The notes under the pieces: generated by a model | Told to the model about the DNA's origin: nothing | The model's database searches: none | Seen by the model: the letters and a program-made list of their open reading frames with translations, nothing else | In this document: positions 51,277 through 59,290 of the stretch, in pieces | How the letters are laid out: every line of letters begins with the position of its first letter | Numbering within the stretch: the first letter of the stretch is position 1 | Translations under genes and position numbers: made by a program | From: Micromonospora coxensis | GTDB lineage: Bacteria; Actinomycetota; Actinomycetes; Mycobacteriales; Micromonosporaceae | Direction of reading: 5' to 3' | NCBI RefSeq assembly: GCF_900090295.1 | Contig: NZ_LT607753.1 | Span: 4,154,001-4,218,000, forward strand | DNA length: 64,000 nt

Positions 51277-51294
51277 ACTGACCGAGCGTTCAGT
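51277..51294. promoter_or_regulatory. TetR-type operator upstream of the acyl-CoA dehydrogenase
   Basis: ACTGACCGAGCGTTCAGT is an inverted repeat (ACTGACCG against ACTGAACG) 37 bases before the ATG. Operators of this ACTNACCG-CG-NAGT shape are used by actinobacterial TetR repressors of acyl-CoA metabolism such as PaaR. Which regulator binds here is not known. Confidence 0.65.
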
Positions 51295-51331
51295 TACCCA
51301 TGAGTAATGCGCCGATCCCCCGGAGGCTGAG

Positions 51332-52528
51332 ATGGCCCGACTCGCCCAGACGCCCGGCCTGACCGACGTGCAGCGGTCGATCCTGGAAACCGTCCGGGAG
51401 TTCGCCGACAAGGAGATCATCCCGCACGCGCAGCGGCTGGAACACGCCGACGAGTACCCCACCGACATCCTCGACGGGATGCGCGAGATGGGCCTCTTCG
51501 GCCTCACCATCGACGAGGAGTTCGGCGGGCTCGGTGAGTCCCTGCTGACCTACGCCCTGGTCGTCGAGGAGCTGTCGCGCGGCTGGATGTCCATCTCCGG
51601 CATCGTCAACACCCACTTCATCGTGGCGTACCTGATCTCCCAGCACGGCTCGCCGGAGCAGAAGGCCCGGCTGCTGCCGCGGATGGCGACCGGTGAGGTG
51701 CGCGGCGCGTTCTCGATGTCCGAGCCGGAGTGCGGCTCCGACGTCTCGGCGATCAAGTCGAAGGCCGTCCGCCACGGCGACAACTTCGTGCTCAACGGCC
51801 AGAAGATGTGGCTGACCAACGGGGCGTACTCCTCGGTGGTGGCGACCCTGGTCAAGACCGACACCGGCGCCGACTCCGTCTACGGCAACATGAGCACCTT
51901 CCTGCTGGAGAAGGAGCCCGGCTTCGGCGAGACCGCGCCCGGCCTGACCATCCCCGGCAAGATCGACAAGATGGGCTACAAGGGCGTCGAGACCACCGAG
52001 ATGGTGCTCGACGGCGTGACCGTCCCGGAGAGCGCGGTGCTCGGCGGCGCGGACAAGGTCGGCCGCGGCTTCTACCAGATGATGGACGGCATCGAGGTCG
52101 GCCGGGTCAACGTCGCCGCCCGCGCCTGCGGCATCTCCATCCGGGCCTTCGAACTCGCCGTCGCGTACGCCCAGCAGCGCCGCACCTTCGGCAAGCCGCT
52201 GGCCGGGCACCAGGCCGTCGCCTTCAAGCTCGCCGAGATGGGTACGAAGATCGAGGCCGCGCACGCCCTCATGGTCAACGCGGCCCGGCTCAAGGACGCC
52301 GGCCAGCGCAACGACGTCGAGGCCGGCATGGCGAAGCTGCTCGCCTCCGAGTACTGCGCCGAGGTCGTCCAGGAGGCGTTCCGCATCCACGGCGGCTACG
52401 GCTACTCCAAGGAGTACGAGATCGAGCGGCTGATGCGGGAGGCCCCGTTCCTGCTGATCGGCGAGGGCACCTCGGAGATCCAGAAGACGATCATCTCCCG
52501 GGGTCTGCTCAAGGAGTACAAGCTCTGA
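51332..52528 (+). CDS. Acyl-CoA dehydrogenase, (2S)-methylsuccinyl-CoA dehydrogenase-like
   Basis: The 398-residue flavoenzyme has the ACAD motifs AFSMSEPECGSDVSAIKSKA, MWLTNG and the C-terminal RIHGGYGYSKEYEIERLMRE. The catalytic Glu is expected in the IGEGTSEIQKTII region or nearby. The N-terminal text (MARLAQTPGLTDVQRSIL, then SRGWMSISGIVNTHFIV) resembles, from memory, the dehydrogenase of the streptomycete ethylmalonyl-CoA cluster, which oxidises methylsuccinyl-CoA to mesaconyl-CoA. ATG at 51332 with GGAGGC before it. Confidence 0.9.
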   Translation: MARLAQTPGLTDVQRSILETVREFADKEIIPHAQRLEHADEYPTDILDGMREMGLFGLTIDEEFGGLGESLLTYALVVEELSRGWMSISGIVNTHFIVAYLISQHGSPEQKARLLPRMATGEVRGAFSMSEPECGSDVSAIKSKAVRHGDNFVLNGQKMWLTNGAYSSVVATLVKTDTGADSVYGNMSTFLLEKEPGFGETAPGLTIPGKIDKMGYKGVETTEMVLDGVTVPESAVLGGADKVGRGFYQMMDGIEVGRVNVAARACGISIRAFELAVAYAQQRRTFGKPLAGHQAVAFKLAEMGTKIEAAHALMVNAARLKDAGQRNDVEAGMAKLLASEYCAEVVQEAFRIHGGYGYSKEYEIERLMREAPFLLIGEGTSEIQKTIISRGLLKEYKL

Positions 52529-52577
52529 CCGGCCCGCCGGTCACCGGCCGTCGAACGGCTCCGGCCCGCCAGCCGGT

Positions 52578-53240
52578 TCAGCGCCGCGTGCCGGGGCGGG
52601 CGGCTGCCAGGTGCTCGCGGGCCCGGGCGACCAGCGCGTGCGGGTCGTCGGCGTAGATCCGGATCTCGGTGACCGGCGCGCTCGGTCCCTTCGGCAGCGG
52701 TACGGCGACCGGCTCGCGGAGCACCACGTCGACGCTGGTCTGGCTGCCGGTCGAGACGTTCAGGACCGTCCCGGCCTCGCCCTGCTCGACCTGGATCGTC
52801 CGGCTGGACGGCAGTGAACGGTAGCCGGCGGTGACGGAGGCGACGGCCGCCCACGGCAGGGCGATGTCGACGGTCGTGCCGTTGCGGATCCGCAGCCCGT
52901 CCCGGCCCACGAGGTGCGGGTGGAGGCGCAGGCTGGCGAGGAGGCCGATCATCCAGAGCAGGCCCCACACGCCGAGGGCCAGGACGACGTGCCGCACCCA
53001 CTCCCACGGCACGGTGCGCCGGATGATCAGGTCGAAGACGGGGATCTCGATCGCGGAGAGGGCGATGAACACGCCCAGGATCGGCTTCACCACGCCCAAA
53101 TAGCCGAACGCCTGGGTGTGCGGTGGCAGCGCGAGAGGGCGGCGCAGGATCCAGCGGTAGAGGCTGCGCCACATGCCGATCTCGTAGGCGACCGCACGCC
53201 GTAGCAGCGGCGCGACGGCCGGTCGGTGGTGCTCCCGCAT
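52578..53240 (-). CDS. Membrane protein controlled by the adjacent TetR
   Basis: The 220-residue protein has two membrane helices (LGVVKPILGVFIALSAIEIP and VVLALGVWGLLWMIGLLASL, about residues 45-120) and a C-terminal soluble domain with PH-like strands (LVGRDGLRIRNGTTVDIALP). I do not recognise a named family. A near-consensus promoter at 53278-53306 with overlapping repeats makes it the likely target of the TetR gene at 53335. Start ATG at 53240 with GGGAAGGG upstream. Confidence 0.78.
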   Translation of the reverse strand: MREHHRPAVAPLLRRAVAYEIGMWRSLYRWILRRPLALPPHTQAFGYLGVVKPILGVFIALSAIEIPVFDLIIRRTVPWEWVRHVVLALGVWGLLWMIGLLASLRLHPHLVGRDGLRIRNGTTVDIALPWAAVASVTAGYRSLPSSRTIQVEQGEAGTVLNVSTGSQTSVDVVLREPVAVPLPKGPSAPVTEIRIYADDPHALVARAREHLAAARPGTRR

Positions 53241-53260
53241 GTCGAGCCGCCCTTCCCCGG

Positions 53261-53326
53261 TTTCACGTTGCAGTCGCAATGTAAAAGCTGCCCGGGTACG
53301 TGTCAATGCAGTCGCACTGTGAAATC
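53261..53326 (-). promoter_or_regulatory. Promoter with duplicated TetR operators
   Basis: On the minus strand TTGACA (53306-53301), a 17-base spacer and TACATT (53283-53278) make a near-perfect sigma-70 promoter for the gene ending at 52578. The sequence TGCAGTCGCA with a following TGT(A/G)AAA occurs twice, at 53270-53285 and 53307-53323, each within a partly palindromic block. One covers the -10 and the other adjoins the -35. This is the expected layout for tight repression by the divergent TetR protein. Confidence 0.82.
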
Positions 53327-53334
53327 ATGGGCGC

Positions 53335-53949
53335 ATGCCGAAGCGGGTGGACCACCGGGAGCGGCGCACCCTCATCGCCGACGCCCTGATGCGGGTGGCG
53401 GCGGAGCACGGGCTGGAGGCCGTCAGCCTCCGGCACGTCGCGGCCGAGGCGGGCGTCTCGTCGGGGATGGTGCAGCACTACTTCCGTACCAAGGACGAGA
53501 TGATGGCCTTCGCGCTCTCCGTGGTACGCGAGCACGGTGAGGCCCGGGTGACCGCCGCGCTCACCGCCCTGGGGCCCACCCCGTCCCCGCGTACGCTGCT
53601 GCGGACCTTGCTCGGCGAGCTGCTCCCGCTCGACGAGGCCCGTCGCGCCGACGGCCGGGTCGCCCTGGCGTTCCTGGCCTACACCGCGGTACGCCCGGCC
53701 GTCTCCGCCGGGCTGCACCAGGACACCGCCGAGATGCTGGCCTTCATCGCCGGCCAGATCCGCTCGGCGCAGGCGGCCGGCACGGCCCGTCCGGAAGTGG
53801 ACCCGGACGCCGCCGCGACCGCCCTGCTGGCCCTGATGGAAGGACTCGGCGTCTACCTGCTCGGCGGGCACGTCGGGCCGGAGGCCGCGCTCGCGGCGCT
53901 CGACGCCCACCTGGACCTGATCTTCGACGCCGACCGACCGGCATCCTGA
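53335..53949 (+). CDS. TetR family regulator
   Basis: The 204-residue repressor has the N-terminal HTH (LIADALMRVAAEHGLEAVSL, then RHVAAEAGVSSGMVQHYF and RTKDEM, residues 13-58) and a C-terminal ligand domain. SGMVQHYFRTKDEM is the BetI-like version of the recognition helix. It probably represses the divergent membrane protein gene and itself via the two repeats in between. The ligand is unknown. ATG at 53335, only 10 bases after the second repeat. Confidence 0.93.
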   Translation: MPKRVDHRERRTLIADALMRVAAEHGLEAVSLRHVAAEAGVSSGMVQHYFRTKDEMMAFALSVVREHGEARVTAALTALGPTPSPRTLLRTLLGELLPLDEARRADGRVALAFLAYTAVRPAVSAGLHQDTAEMLAFIAGQIRSAQAAGTARPEVDPDAAATALLALMEGLGVYLLGGHVGPEAALAALDAHLDLIFDADRPAS

Positions 53950-54090
53950 CCGGCCGCCGCGTCCTCGGACGGGCGGGACCGGTCCGAACAGCAGCCCGGA
54001 CGGGATGGCGTAGCCCGCGGTGCCGGCCGCCGGATCGACCGTTGCCCGTCGGTCAGCCCCGCGACGCAGTTCGCGGCGGGGCCCGGCGGC

Positions 54091-54498
54091 TCAGCCCAGC
54101 CGGGTCAGTCCGGCGGCGGCGCGCTCGACGATCAGGCAGCGGTCCTCGACGTAGTCCATCCCCGCCTCCTCGGCGATCCGCCGCGCCTCGGCCGAGACGA
54201 TGCCCAGCTGGAGCCAGACCGCCGGCGCGCCGATCGCCGCCGCGTCCCGGACCACCTGCACGGCGTCCTGCGCCGGCCGGAACACGTCCACCAGGTCCAC
54301 CGGGTGCGGGATGTCGGCCAGCGACGGGTACGCCTTCTCGCCGAAGAGCTCGTCCACCGTCGGGTTGACCGGGATGATCCGCCAGCCGTACCGCTGCATC
54401 TGCAACGGCACGCTGTGCGCGGCCTTACGGGGATCGCGGGACGCGCCCACGACGGCGATCACGGCCGACTCGGCGAGGATCTGCTGAGCGCTACGCAT
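54091..54498 (-). CDS. CoA-binding domain protein (YccU-like)
   Basis: The 135-residue Rossmann-fold protein has AVVGASRDPRKAAHSVPLQM (residues 15-34), IIPVNPTVDELFGEKAYPSL and the CoA_binding_2 C-terminus with EAGMDYVEDRCLIVE. Members bind CoA or a CoA ester; the role is unknown. It follows the radical SAM gene on the same strand, 60 bases downstream, so it may share its SOS-type promoter. Confidence 0.88.
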   Translation of the reverse strand: MRSAQQILAESAVIAVVGASRDPRKAAHSVPLQMQRYGWRIIPVNPTVDELFGEKAYPSLADIPHPVDLVDVFRPAQDAVQVVRDAAAIGAPAVWLQLGIVSAEARRIAEEAGMDYVEDRCLIVERAAAGLTRLG

Positions 54499-54558
54499 CC
54501 GCCGACTCTAGCCCGGTGACCCGGGGCCCGGCCCTCGGACGACCGCCCGCGCGCCCGA

Positions 54559-55605
54559 CTACAGCAGCGACAGCTGCTCGGCGGCCGGCGGTGGCGGTGC
54601 CGGTGACGGCGGGCGCTGGTCGCCGCCCTCGGCCCGGTGCAGCCCGTGCCGGCGGGCCGCCATCCGCACCCGCGCGGTCAGCTCCCGCTGGTACGCCTGC
54701 GGCGCGTACGCGCCGGCCCGGTAGAGCCGGCGGTAGCGGGGGACCAGGTGCGGGTACTCGCGGGCCAGCCAGTGCGCGTACCACTCGCGGGCCCCGGTGC
54801 GCAGGTGCAGCGCCAGTGGGGTGACGCTGGTGGCGCCGGCGGCGGCGATCGCCGACACCGTCGCCTCGATCGAGTCGTCGCTGTCGCTGAGGCCGGGCAG
54901 GATCGGCGCCATCAGCACCCCGACCTCGAAGCCGGCGTCGGTCAGTTGGCGCACCGCGTCCAGCCGTCGTCGAGGGCTCGGCGTGCCCGGCTCGACCGTC
55001 CGCCACAGCGCCTCGTCGACGAAGCCCACCGAGTACGACACCCCGACCCGGGTCACCGCCGCGGCCTGTCGCAGCAGCGGCAGGTCCCGCAGGATCAGCG
55101 TGCCCTTGGTGAGGATGGAGAACGGGTTGGCGAAGTCCCGCAGCGCCTCGATGATCGGCGGCATCAGCCGGTAGCGCCCCTCGGCCCGCTGGTAGCAGTC
55201 CACGTTGGTGCCCATCGCGACGTGCGCGCCCCGCCAGCGCGGCGCGGCCAGCTCCCGGCGGACCAGCTCCCCGGCGTTGACCTTGACGATCACCTTCCGG
55301 TCGAAGTCCGCCCCCGCGTCGAGATCGAGATAGGTGTGCGTATTGCGGGCGAAACAGTATCTACATGCATGAGTGCAGCCGCGGTACGGGTTGATCGTCC
55401 ACTCGAACGGCACCTGCGACGTGCCGGGGACCCGGTTGATGATCGACTTGGCTCGCACCTCGTAGAACGTCATCCCGGCGAAGCCGGGGGTGTCGAAGGT
55501 GCGCGCCACCGCGCCGGGCAGCGCCAGCGGCAGGGGTGGAGTCGCCGGCGCCGACCCGTCGGGATGCCCCTCGTCCGGGGGAGCGGAGAGGTTCTCCCAG
55601 CGCAT
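54559..55605 (-). CDS. Radical SAM protein of the Rv2578c/SplB-like family
   Basis: The 348-residue protein binds a 4Fe-4S cluster through C77, C81 and C84 in GCTHACRYCFARNTH. RGAHVAMGTNVDCYQRAEGR and FSILTKGTLILRDLPLLRQ are typical of the spore-photoproduct-lyase-like group that includes mycobacterial Rv2578c. The reaction is unknown; DNA repair is suggested by the family name and by the SOS box just in front. ATG at 55605 lies 9 bases downstream of the box and has no ribosome site, so the transcript may be leaderless. Confidence 0.9.
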   Translation of the reverse strand: MRWENLSAPPDEGHPDGSAPATPPLPLALPGAVARTFDTPGFAGMTFYEVRAKSIINRVPGTSQVPFEWTINPYRGCTHACRYCFARNTHTYLDLDAGADFDRKVIVKVNAGELVRRELAAPRWRGAHVAMGTNVDCYQRAEGRYRLMPPIIEALRDFANPFSILTKGTLILRDLPLLRQAAAVTRVGVSYSVGFVDEALWRTVEPGTPSPRRRLDAVRQLTDAGFEVGVLMAPILPGLSDSDDSIEATVSAIAAAGATSVTPLALHLRTGAREWYAHWLAREYPHLVPRYRRLYRAGAYAPQAYQRELTARVRMAARRHGLHRAEGGDQRPPSPAPPPPAAEQLSLL

Positions 55606-55613
55606 GGAGGTAT

Positions 55614-55629
55614 TCGAACATGCGTACGA
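55614..55629 (-). promoter_or_regulatory. LexA (SOS) box of the radical SAM gene
   Basis: TCGAACATGCGTACGA matches the actinobacterial LexA consensus TCGAAC-N4-GTTCGA at 11 of 12 fixed positions. It ends 9 bases upstream of the start codon, where it would block the promoter. The gene would then be induced by DNA damage. Confidence 0.8.
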
Positions 55630-55695
55630 ACGATCCGCAAGTGACCCTCCGGACACCGGTCCCCGCCGGCCGGCCGCCGGGTGGAGGATGGACCC

Positions 55696-56076
55696 ATGGA
55701 GAGGTCGACCTTCGTCTACGACGGGGACTGCGCGTTCTGCACCCGGTGCGCCGAGTTCATCGAGCGGCGCATCCCGACCACCGCCCGGGTGGTGCCCTGG
55801 CAGTTCGCCGACCTCGACGCGCTCGGGCTGACCGAGGCCGAGTGCGAGGAGGCGGTGCAGTGGGTCGGCGCCGACGGCTCCCGGGCCGCCGGGCCGGACG
55901 CGATCGCCCGGCTCCTCGGCGACAGCGGCGCGCTCTGGCGGGTCGCCGGGGCCGGCCTGCGCATCCCGCCGGTCCGCCTCGCCGCCTGGCCCGCGTACCG
56001 CTGGGTGGCCCGCAACCGGCACCGGCTGCCCGGCGGCACGGCCGCCTGCGCCGTGCCGTCCGCCCGCCGCGACTGA
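55696..56076 (+). CDS. DCC family thiol-disulfide oxidoreductase (DUF393)
   Basis: The 126-residue thioredoxin-fold protein has VYDGDCAFCTRC at residues 7-18, the DxxCxxC motif (Cys12/Cys15) that names the family. A hydrophobic C-terminal stretch (WRVAGAGLRIPPVRLAAWPA) is typical. DCC proteins often occur next to or fused with HTTM proteins; an HTTM gene lies at 57262. ATG at 55696 with GGAGG at 55683. Divergent from the SOS-boxed gene. Confidence 0.9.
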   Translation: MERSTFVYDGDCAFCTRCAEFIERRIPTTARVVPWQFADLDALGLTEAECEEAVQWVGADGSRAAGPDAIARLLGDSGALWRVAGAGLRIPPVRLAAWPAYRWVARNRHRLPGGTAACAVPSARRD

Positions 56077-56131
56077 CCGGCCGACGGCCGTCCGCCCGCG
56101 CGGCCCGGCACGGCGTACCCGGGCCGGCCGA

Positions 56132-56156
56132 TCCCACCGCGCAACCGGTGGTGGGA
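56132..56156. terminator. Hairpin between convergent genes
   Basis: TCCCACC at 56132-56138 pairs with GGTGGGA at 56150-56156; imperfect pairing continues outward (GGCCGA with TCGGCC). It lies in the 118-base gap between the DCC gene and the CBM2 gene. Confidence 0.6.
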
Positions 56157-56194
56157 CGGTCGTCGGCCTGCCGTGACGGGCGGCGGGACGGCCG

Positions 56195-57061
56195 TCAGCC
56201 GGCGACCCCTCCGCAGGCGGTCCCGTCCACGGTGCAGGCCGTCGGCGCGGAGGTCTGCGGTGGCCCGGTGACCCGGAAGGTCACCCGGACCTGACCCTGC
56301 CCGGCCACCAGGCCGGTCGTGTCGTCCGGGACGAACGTCCACGTCGCACCGCTCTGGGTGGCGCGGGCGCCGTCGACGTGGGTGACGTCGAGGGAGTCCC
56401 GGGGCAGCGTCACGACCAGCGTCCAACCGGTCGCCGGGACGGCCCCCGGGTTGTTGATCGTCACTGCGGCGCCGTAGCTGAGCAGTTGCGGGCTCTCGAT
56501 GACGAAGTCGGCGCCCAACGCCGCCGGCGCGGGCGTCGTGGGGCGCGACGGCGGCGTGCCGTCCGGCGTCCCGGCGGGCGACGGGCGGGCGGGGGTCGAC
56601 CGTCGCGGTCCCGACGACGGGCGGGCGGAGACCGACGCCCTGGGGGTGGCCGGTCCCGCCGTGTCCCGGGTCGCGACCGGCTCGGGCACGATCACCGCTC
56701 CGGCGGGCGGGGCCGGGTCCTGGGCGGCCGGCGCCAGCCGCTCCGGGTCGCGCAGCACCGAGGCCACCAGCAGCACCGCCGCGACCACCACGGCCAGCAC
56801 GGCGAGCACCGACCAGCCGAGCAGCCGTGAGCCGTCGCCCCGGCCGGTGAGGGCCCGCCGGATCGCCGTGGGCACCGTGGCCGCGAGGTCCAGCACGACG
56901 ACGGCCTTGGTACGCCGTGGTCGGGGCGACGTCGTCTGCACAGGCTCTCCCGTCGGGTGCGTCCGTCCGGCCGGGCCGGACGCCCACCGCGCCGACAGCA
57001 CGGTGAGCAGCGTCTGGAGCAGTTCCCGGGACGCGTCGGCGGGCGGCGGCGGCTGCGGCAC
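56195..57061 (-). CDS. Membrane protein with extracytoplasmic CBM2-like domain
   Basis: The 288-residue protein has a cytoplasmic part of about 90 residues, a membrane helix (LLGWSVLAVLAVVVAAVLLV), a Pro/Thr/Ser linker, and a C-terminal beta-sandwich (SYGAAVTINNPGAVPATGWT, GATWTFVPDDTTGLVAGQGQ, and Cys-Thr-Val-Asp-Gly-Thr-Ala-Cys near the end). This resembles cellulose-binding domains of family 2, with a Cys pair. GTG at 57061 is chosen because the coding bias extends to it; GTG at 56941 is an alternative. Function unknown. Confidence 0.7.
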   Translation of the reverse strand: MPQPPPPADASRELLQTLLTVLSARWASGPAGRTHPTGEPVQTTSPRPRRTKAVVVLDLAATVPTAIRRALTGRGDGSRLLGWSVLAVLAVVVAAVLLVASVLRDPERLAPAAQDPAPPAGAVIVPEPVATRDTAGPATPRASVSARPSSGPRRSTPARPSPAGTPDGTPPSRPTTPAPAALGADFVIESPQLLSYGAAVTINNPGAVPATGWTLVVTLPRDSLDVTHVDGARATQSGATWTFVPDDTTGLVAGQGQVRVTFRVTGPPQTSAPTACTVDGTACGGVAG

Positions 57062-57261
57062 ATCGATCGGTCCCGCCCGCGACAGTACGGCCAGCGGCCC
57101 CCTGGACGGGTCCCCGGGGGCAGGCGTGGATCGGTGGCGGTCTCCGTGGCCGGAAGCCGACGCGGTGCTCCCGGACCGTTCGGGGAGTTCCGCCGCCGGT
57201 CGATGCGGATCGGCCCCGGGCGGCGGACGGCCGGTGGCGGGGCCGTGCGGAGGATCCGCCG

Positions 57262-58173
57262 CTAGGACTGGGGCAGCGGCGTGGCGCGCACGTCGTCGAC
57301 CGGGGTGGTGACGGCCTGCCCCGCCGTGTGGTCGACCGGATTCGGCGGATCCCGCCGGCGGAGCCGGCGCAGCCGGTCGAGCGGGCGGAGCTTCTCCAGC
57401 GGCAGGAAGCTGGTCATCGCCACCAGGTGCGGGGCGAACGAGATGGTGATCGTCGCGATGGTGACGACGTGGAACGAGTAGAAGAAGCCGATCGTGGCGT
57501 GCCGCCAGCGCTCCGGGAGCAGGAACACCAGGGGGCTGAGCAGTTCGAAGGCGAGGATGCCGAACTGGGCCACGATCAGCAGGTACGGCACCTGGGCGAT
57601 CAGGTCGGCCAGGTCGGTGCCGCGCCGGATGATCGCCCGGGCGAGCACCGACCCGGTCGCCCAGTCCGGCCCGCCGAAGCGCAGCTTGGCCCAGGCGGCC
57701 AGGAAGTACGTGCAGATCACCGCGATCTGGGTGACCCGCAGCGCCCAGCCGCCCGCCTCGGAGCGGGTCGGGTCCCCGTGCCGGGCCCGGCCGGCGGTGG
57801 GCAGGGCGGCCAGCGCGACGAGCAGCGCGAACCGGTCGTGGTCGACCTTCCCGTAGCTCATCGCGACGATCATCCACTGGAAGTAGAGCGCGAAGACCGT
57901 CCAGCCGAGCAGCCGGGGAGCGCGGCCGGTGGCGGCGAGCAGGGCGAGTGCGAGCAGGGCCCAGAAGACCACCGCGACCAGCCCCGGCGTCGGGGTCGGC
58001 AGCGGCAGCAGCCGGCCGATCAGCAGCGGCTGGTAGAGCTCGCCCGGGACGTCGACCCGGGTGCGCACCCAGGGCGTGAAGATCACCAGATCGGCGGCGA
58101 CGAAGAGGTAGACCAGGGTGCGGAAGGCGGCGATCCGGCCCCGGGGGACCGGCTCGGTCAGCCAGCGGATCAT
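57262..58173 (-). CDS. HTTM domain membrane protein
   Basis: The 303-residue protein has several membrane helices with the pattern of the horizontally transferred transmembrane domain (HTTM) related to vitamin-K-dependent carboxylase: AAFRTLVYLFVAADLVIFTP, LGWTVFALYFQWMIVAMSYG and CTYFLAAWAKLRFGGPDWA. Catalytic lysine assignment is uncertain. It overlaps by 4 bases the upstream gene at 58170. The DCC protein at 55696 is a frequent partner of HTTM proteins. Confidence 0.87.
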   Translation of the reverse strand: MIRWLTEPVPRGRIAAFRTLVYLFVAADLVIFTPWVRTRVDVPGELYQPLLIGRLLPLPTPTPGLVAVVFWALLALALLAATGRAPRLLGWTVFALYFQWMIVAMSYGKVDHDRFALLVALAALPTAGRARHGDPTRSEAGGWALRVTQIAVICTYFLAAWAKLRFGGPDWATGSVLARAIIRRGTDLADLIAQVPYLLIVAQFGILAFELLSPLVFLLPERWRHATIGFFYSFHVVTIATITISFAPHLVAMTSFLPLEKLRPLDRLRRLRRRDPPNPVDHTAGQAVTTPVDDVRATPLPQS

Positions 58174-58610
58174 CGGGACGCCTGCCAGCGCACGGCGGTC
58201 TCGTCGGTCCACCCGCCGGTCGGGCGGCCCTGACGGATGCCGTACCAGCGGATGACGATCCGCACCTCGACCAGTTCGGGGGCGTCGGGGTGGCGTTCGG
58301 CGTACGCCTCGGCGACCCGGCGCAGCCGGCTGGGGTCGGCGGCGTACCGGTCCTGCTGGCCCTCGATCTCGGCCCGGCGGATGCCGGTGGCGTCCTGGCC
58401 GAGCGCGACCACGGCGCCGGTGCGGTCCACCCCCTCGACCCGGGTGTCGGGGGCGGGCGCGTCCGCCGGCTCGGAGGTGGAGTACATCCGGAAGGGGCCG
58501 AACGGGAAGTGGTCGTCGACGCCCCAGAGCGTGCCCGCGAGCAGCAGCGCGAGGCCGAGCGCGGTGGCACCCAGCCGGGCCGCGCGACCGCGGGGGGTCA
58601 ACGTCTCCAT
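58170..58610 (-). CDS. Secreted or anchored protein coupled to HTTM
   Basis: The 146-residue protein has an N-terminal hydrophobic helix (LGATALGLALLLAGTLWGV, about residues 13-31) followed by a soluble extracytoplasmic domain beginning DDHFPFGPFRMYSTSEPADA. Such small proteins are often encoded next to HTTM genes and may be substrates or partners. ATG at 58610; the stop overlaps the HTTM ATG (ATGA), so translation is coupled. Confidence 0.8.
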   Translation of the reverse strand: METLTPRGRAARLGATALGLALLLAGTLWGVDDHFPFGPFRMYSTSEPADAPAPDTRVEGVDRTGAVVALGQDATGIRRAEIEGQQDRYAADPSRLRRVAEAYAERHPDAPELVEVRIVIRWYGIRQGRPTGGWTDETAVRWQASR

Positions 58611-58720
58611 CGGATCGTGACGATACGGGATCGGCGCTCTCCGGCGGGTCCCCCGCACGGCCGGTGACCAGTCCGCGTGTCGGCCCCGGCCGTACGGTCG
58701 CGGCCGGCCGAGCGGCCACG

Positions 58721-58779
58721 CGGTTTGCGGCGAAGTCGCGGTGTTCCGCCACGAGGACACCGCGACTCGCCGCAAACCG
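58721..58779. terminator. Long imperfect hairpin downstream of trxA
   Basis: CGGTTTGCGGCGA followed by GTCGCGGTGT on the left (58721-58747) pairs with 58755-58779, with two single-base bulges. It lies between trxA and the HTTM operon, all on the minus strand, and probably ends the trxA transcript. Confidence 0.75.
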
Positions 58780-58860
58780 TGCGCGCTCCCGGGCGAGGGG
58801 CGGGCGGGCATGCCGACGGCCGGGCCCGCGGTGCGGCGGGCCCGGCCGGGGTCGGGATGC

Positions 58861-59223
58861 TCAGTGCTTGTGTTCGGACAGCTGCTTGCGGACGTCGTCC
58901 ATGTCCAGCGCCCGGACCTGCTCGATCAGGTTCTCCAGGGCGGACTCGGGCAGCGCGCCCGGCTGGGCGAAGACGATCACGCCGTCCCGGATCGCCATGA
59001 TGGTCGGGATCGACCGGATGTCGAACTTGGCGCCCAGCTCCTGCTGCGCCTCGGTGTCGACCTTGCCGAAGACGATGTCCGGGTGCTTCTGCGAGGAGCG
59101 CTCGTAGACCGGGGCGAACCGCTTGCACGGGCCGCACCACTCGGCCCAGAAGTCGACGAGCACGATGCCGTCGCTCTCGGTCACCTCGTCGAAGTTGGCC
59201 GTGGTCAGCTCAACCGTTGCCAT
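58861..59223 (-). CDS. trxA: Thioredoxin
   Basis: The 120-residue protein has VLVDFWAEWCGPCKRFAPVY with redox-active Cys30 and Cys33, IRSIPTIMAI with the cis-Pro, and a C-terminal extension ending in Lys-His. It reduces protein disulfides with electrons from thioredoxin reductase. A sigma-R promoter lies 41 bases upstream, as known for thioredoxin genes of streptomycetes. ATG at 59223. Confidence 0.95.
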   Translation of the reverse strand: MATVELTTANFDEVTESDGIVLVDFWAEWCGPCKRFAPVYERSSQKHPDIVFGKVDTEAQQELGAKFDIRSIPTIMAIRDGVIVFAQPGALPESALENLIEQVRALDMDDVRKQLSEHKH

Positions 59224-59263
59224 TGCACTCTCCGATCAGCGCGGATTGTTTTCCGTCCGGTAG

Positions 59264-59290
59264 AACCAGGGCAGTCCCGGTTGAATTCCC
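59264..59290 (-). promoter_or_regulatory. Sigma-R type promoter of trxA
   Basis: On the minus strand GGGAAT (59290-59285), exactly 18 bases, and GTT (59266-59264) match the sigma-R consensus GGAAT-N18-GTT for disulfide-stress genes of actinobacteria. The -10 is 41 bases before the trxA start. Confidence 0.82.
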
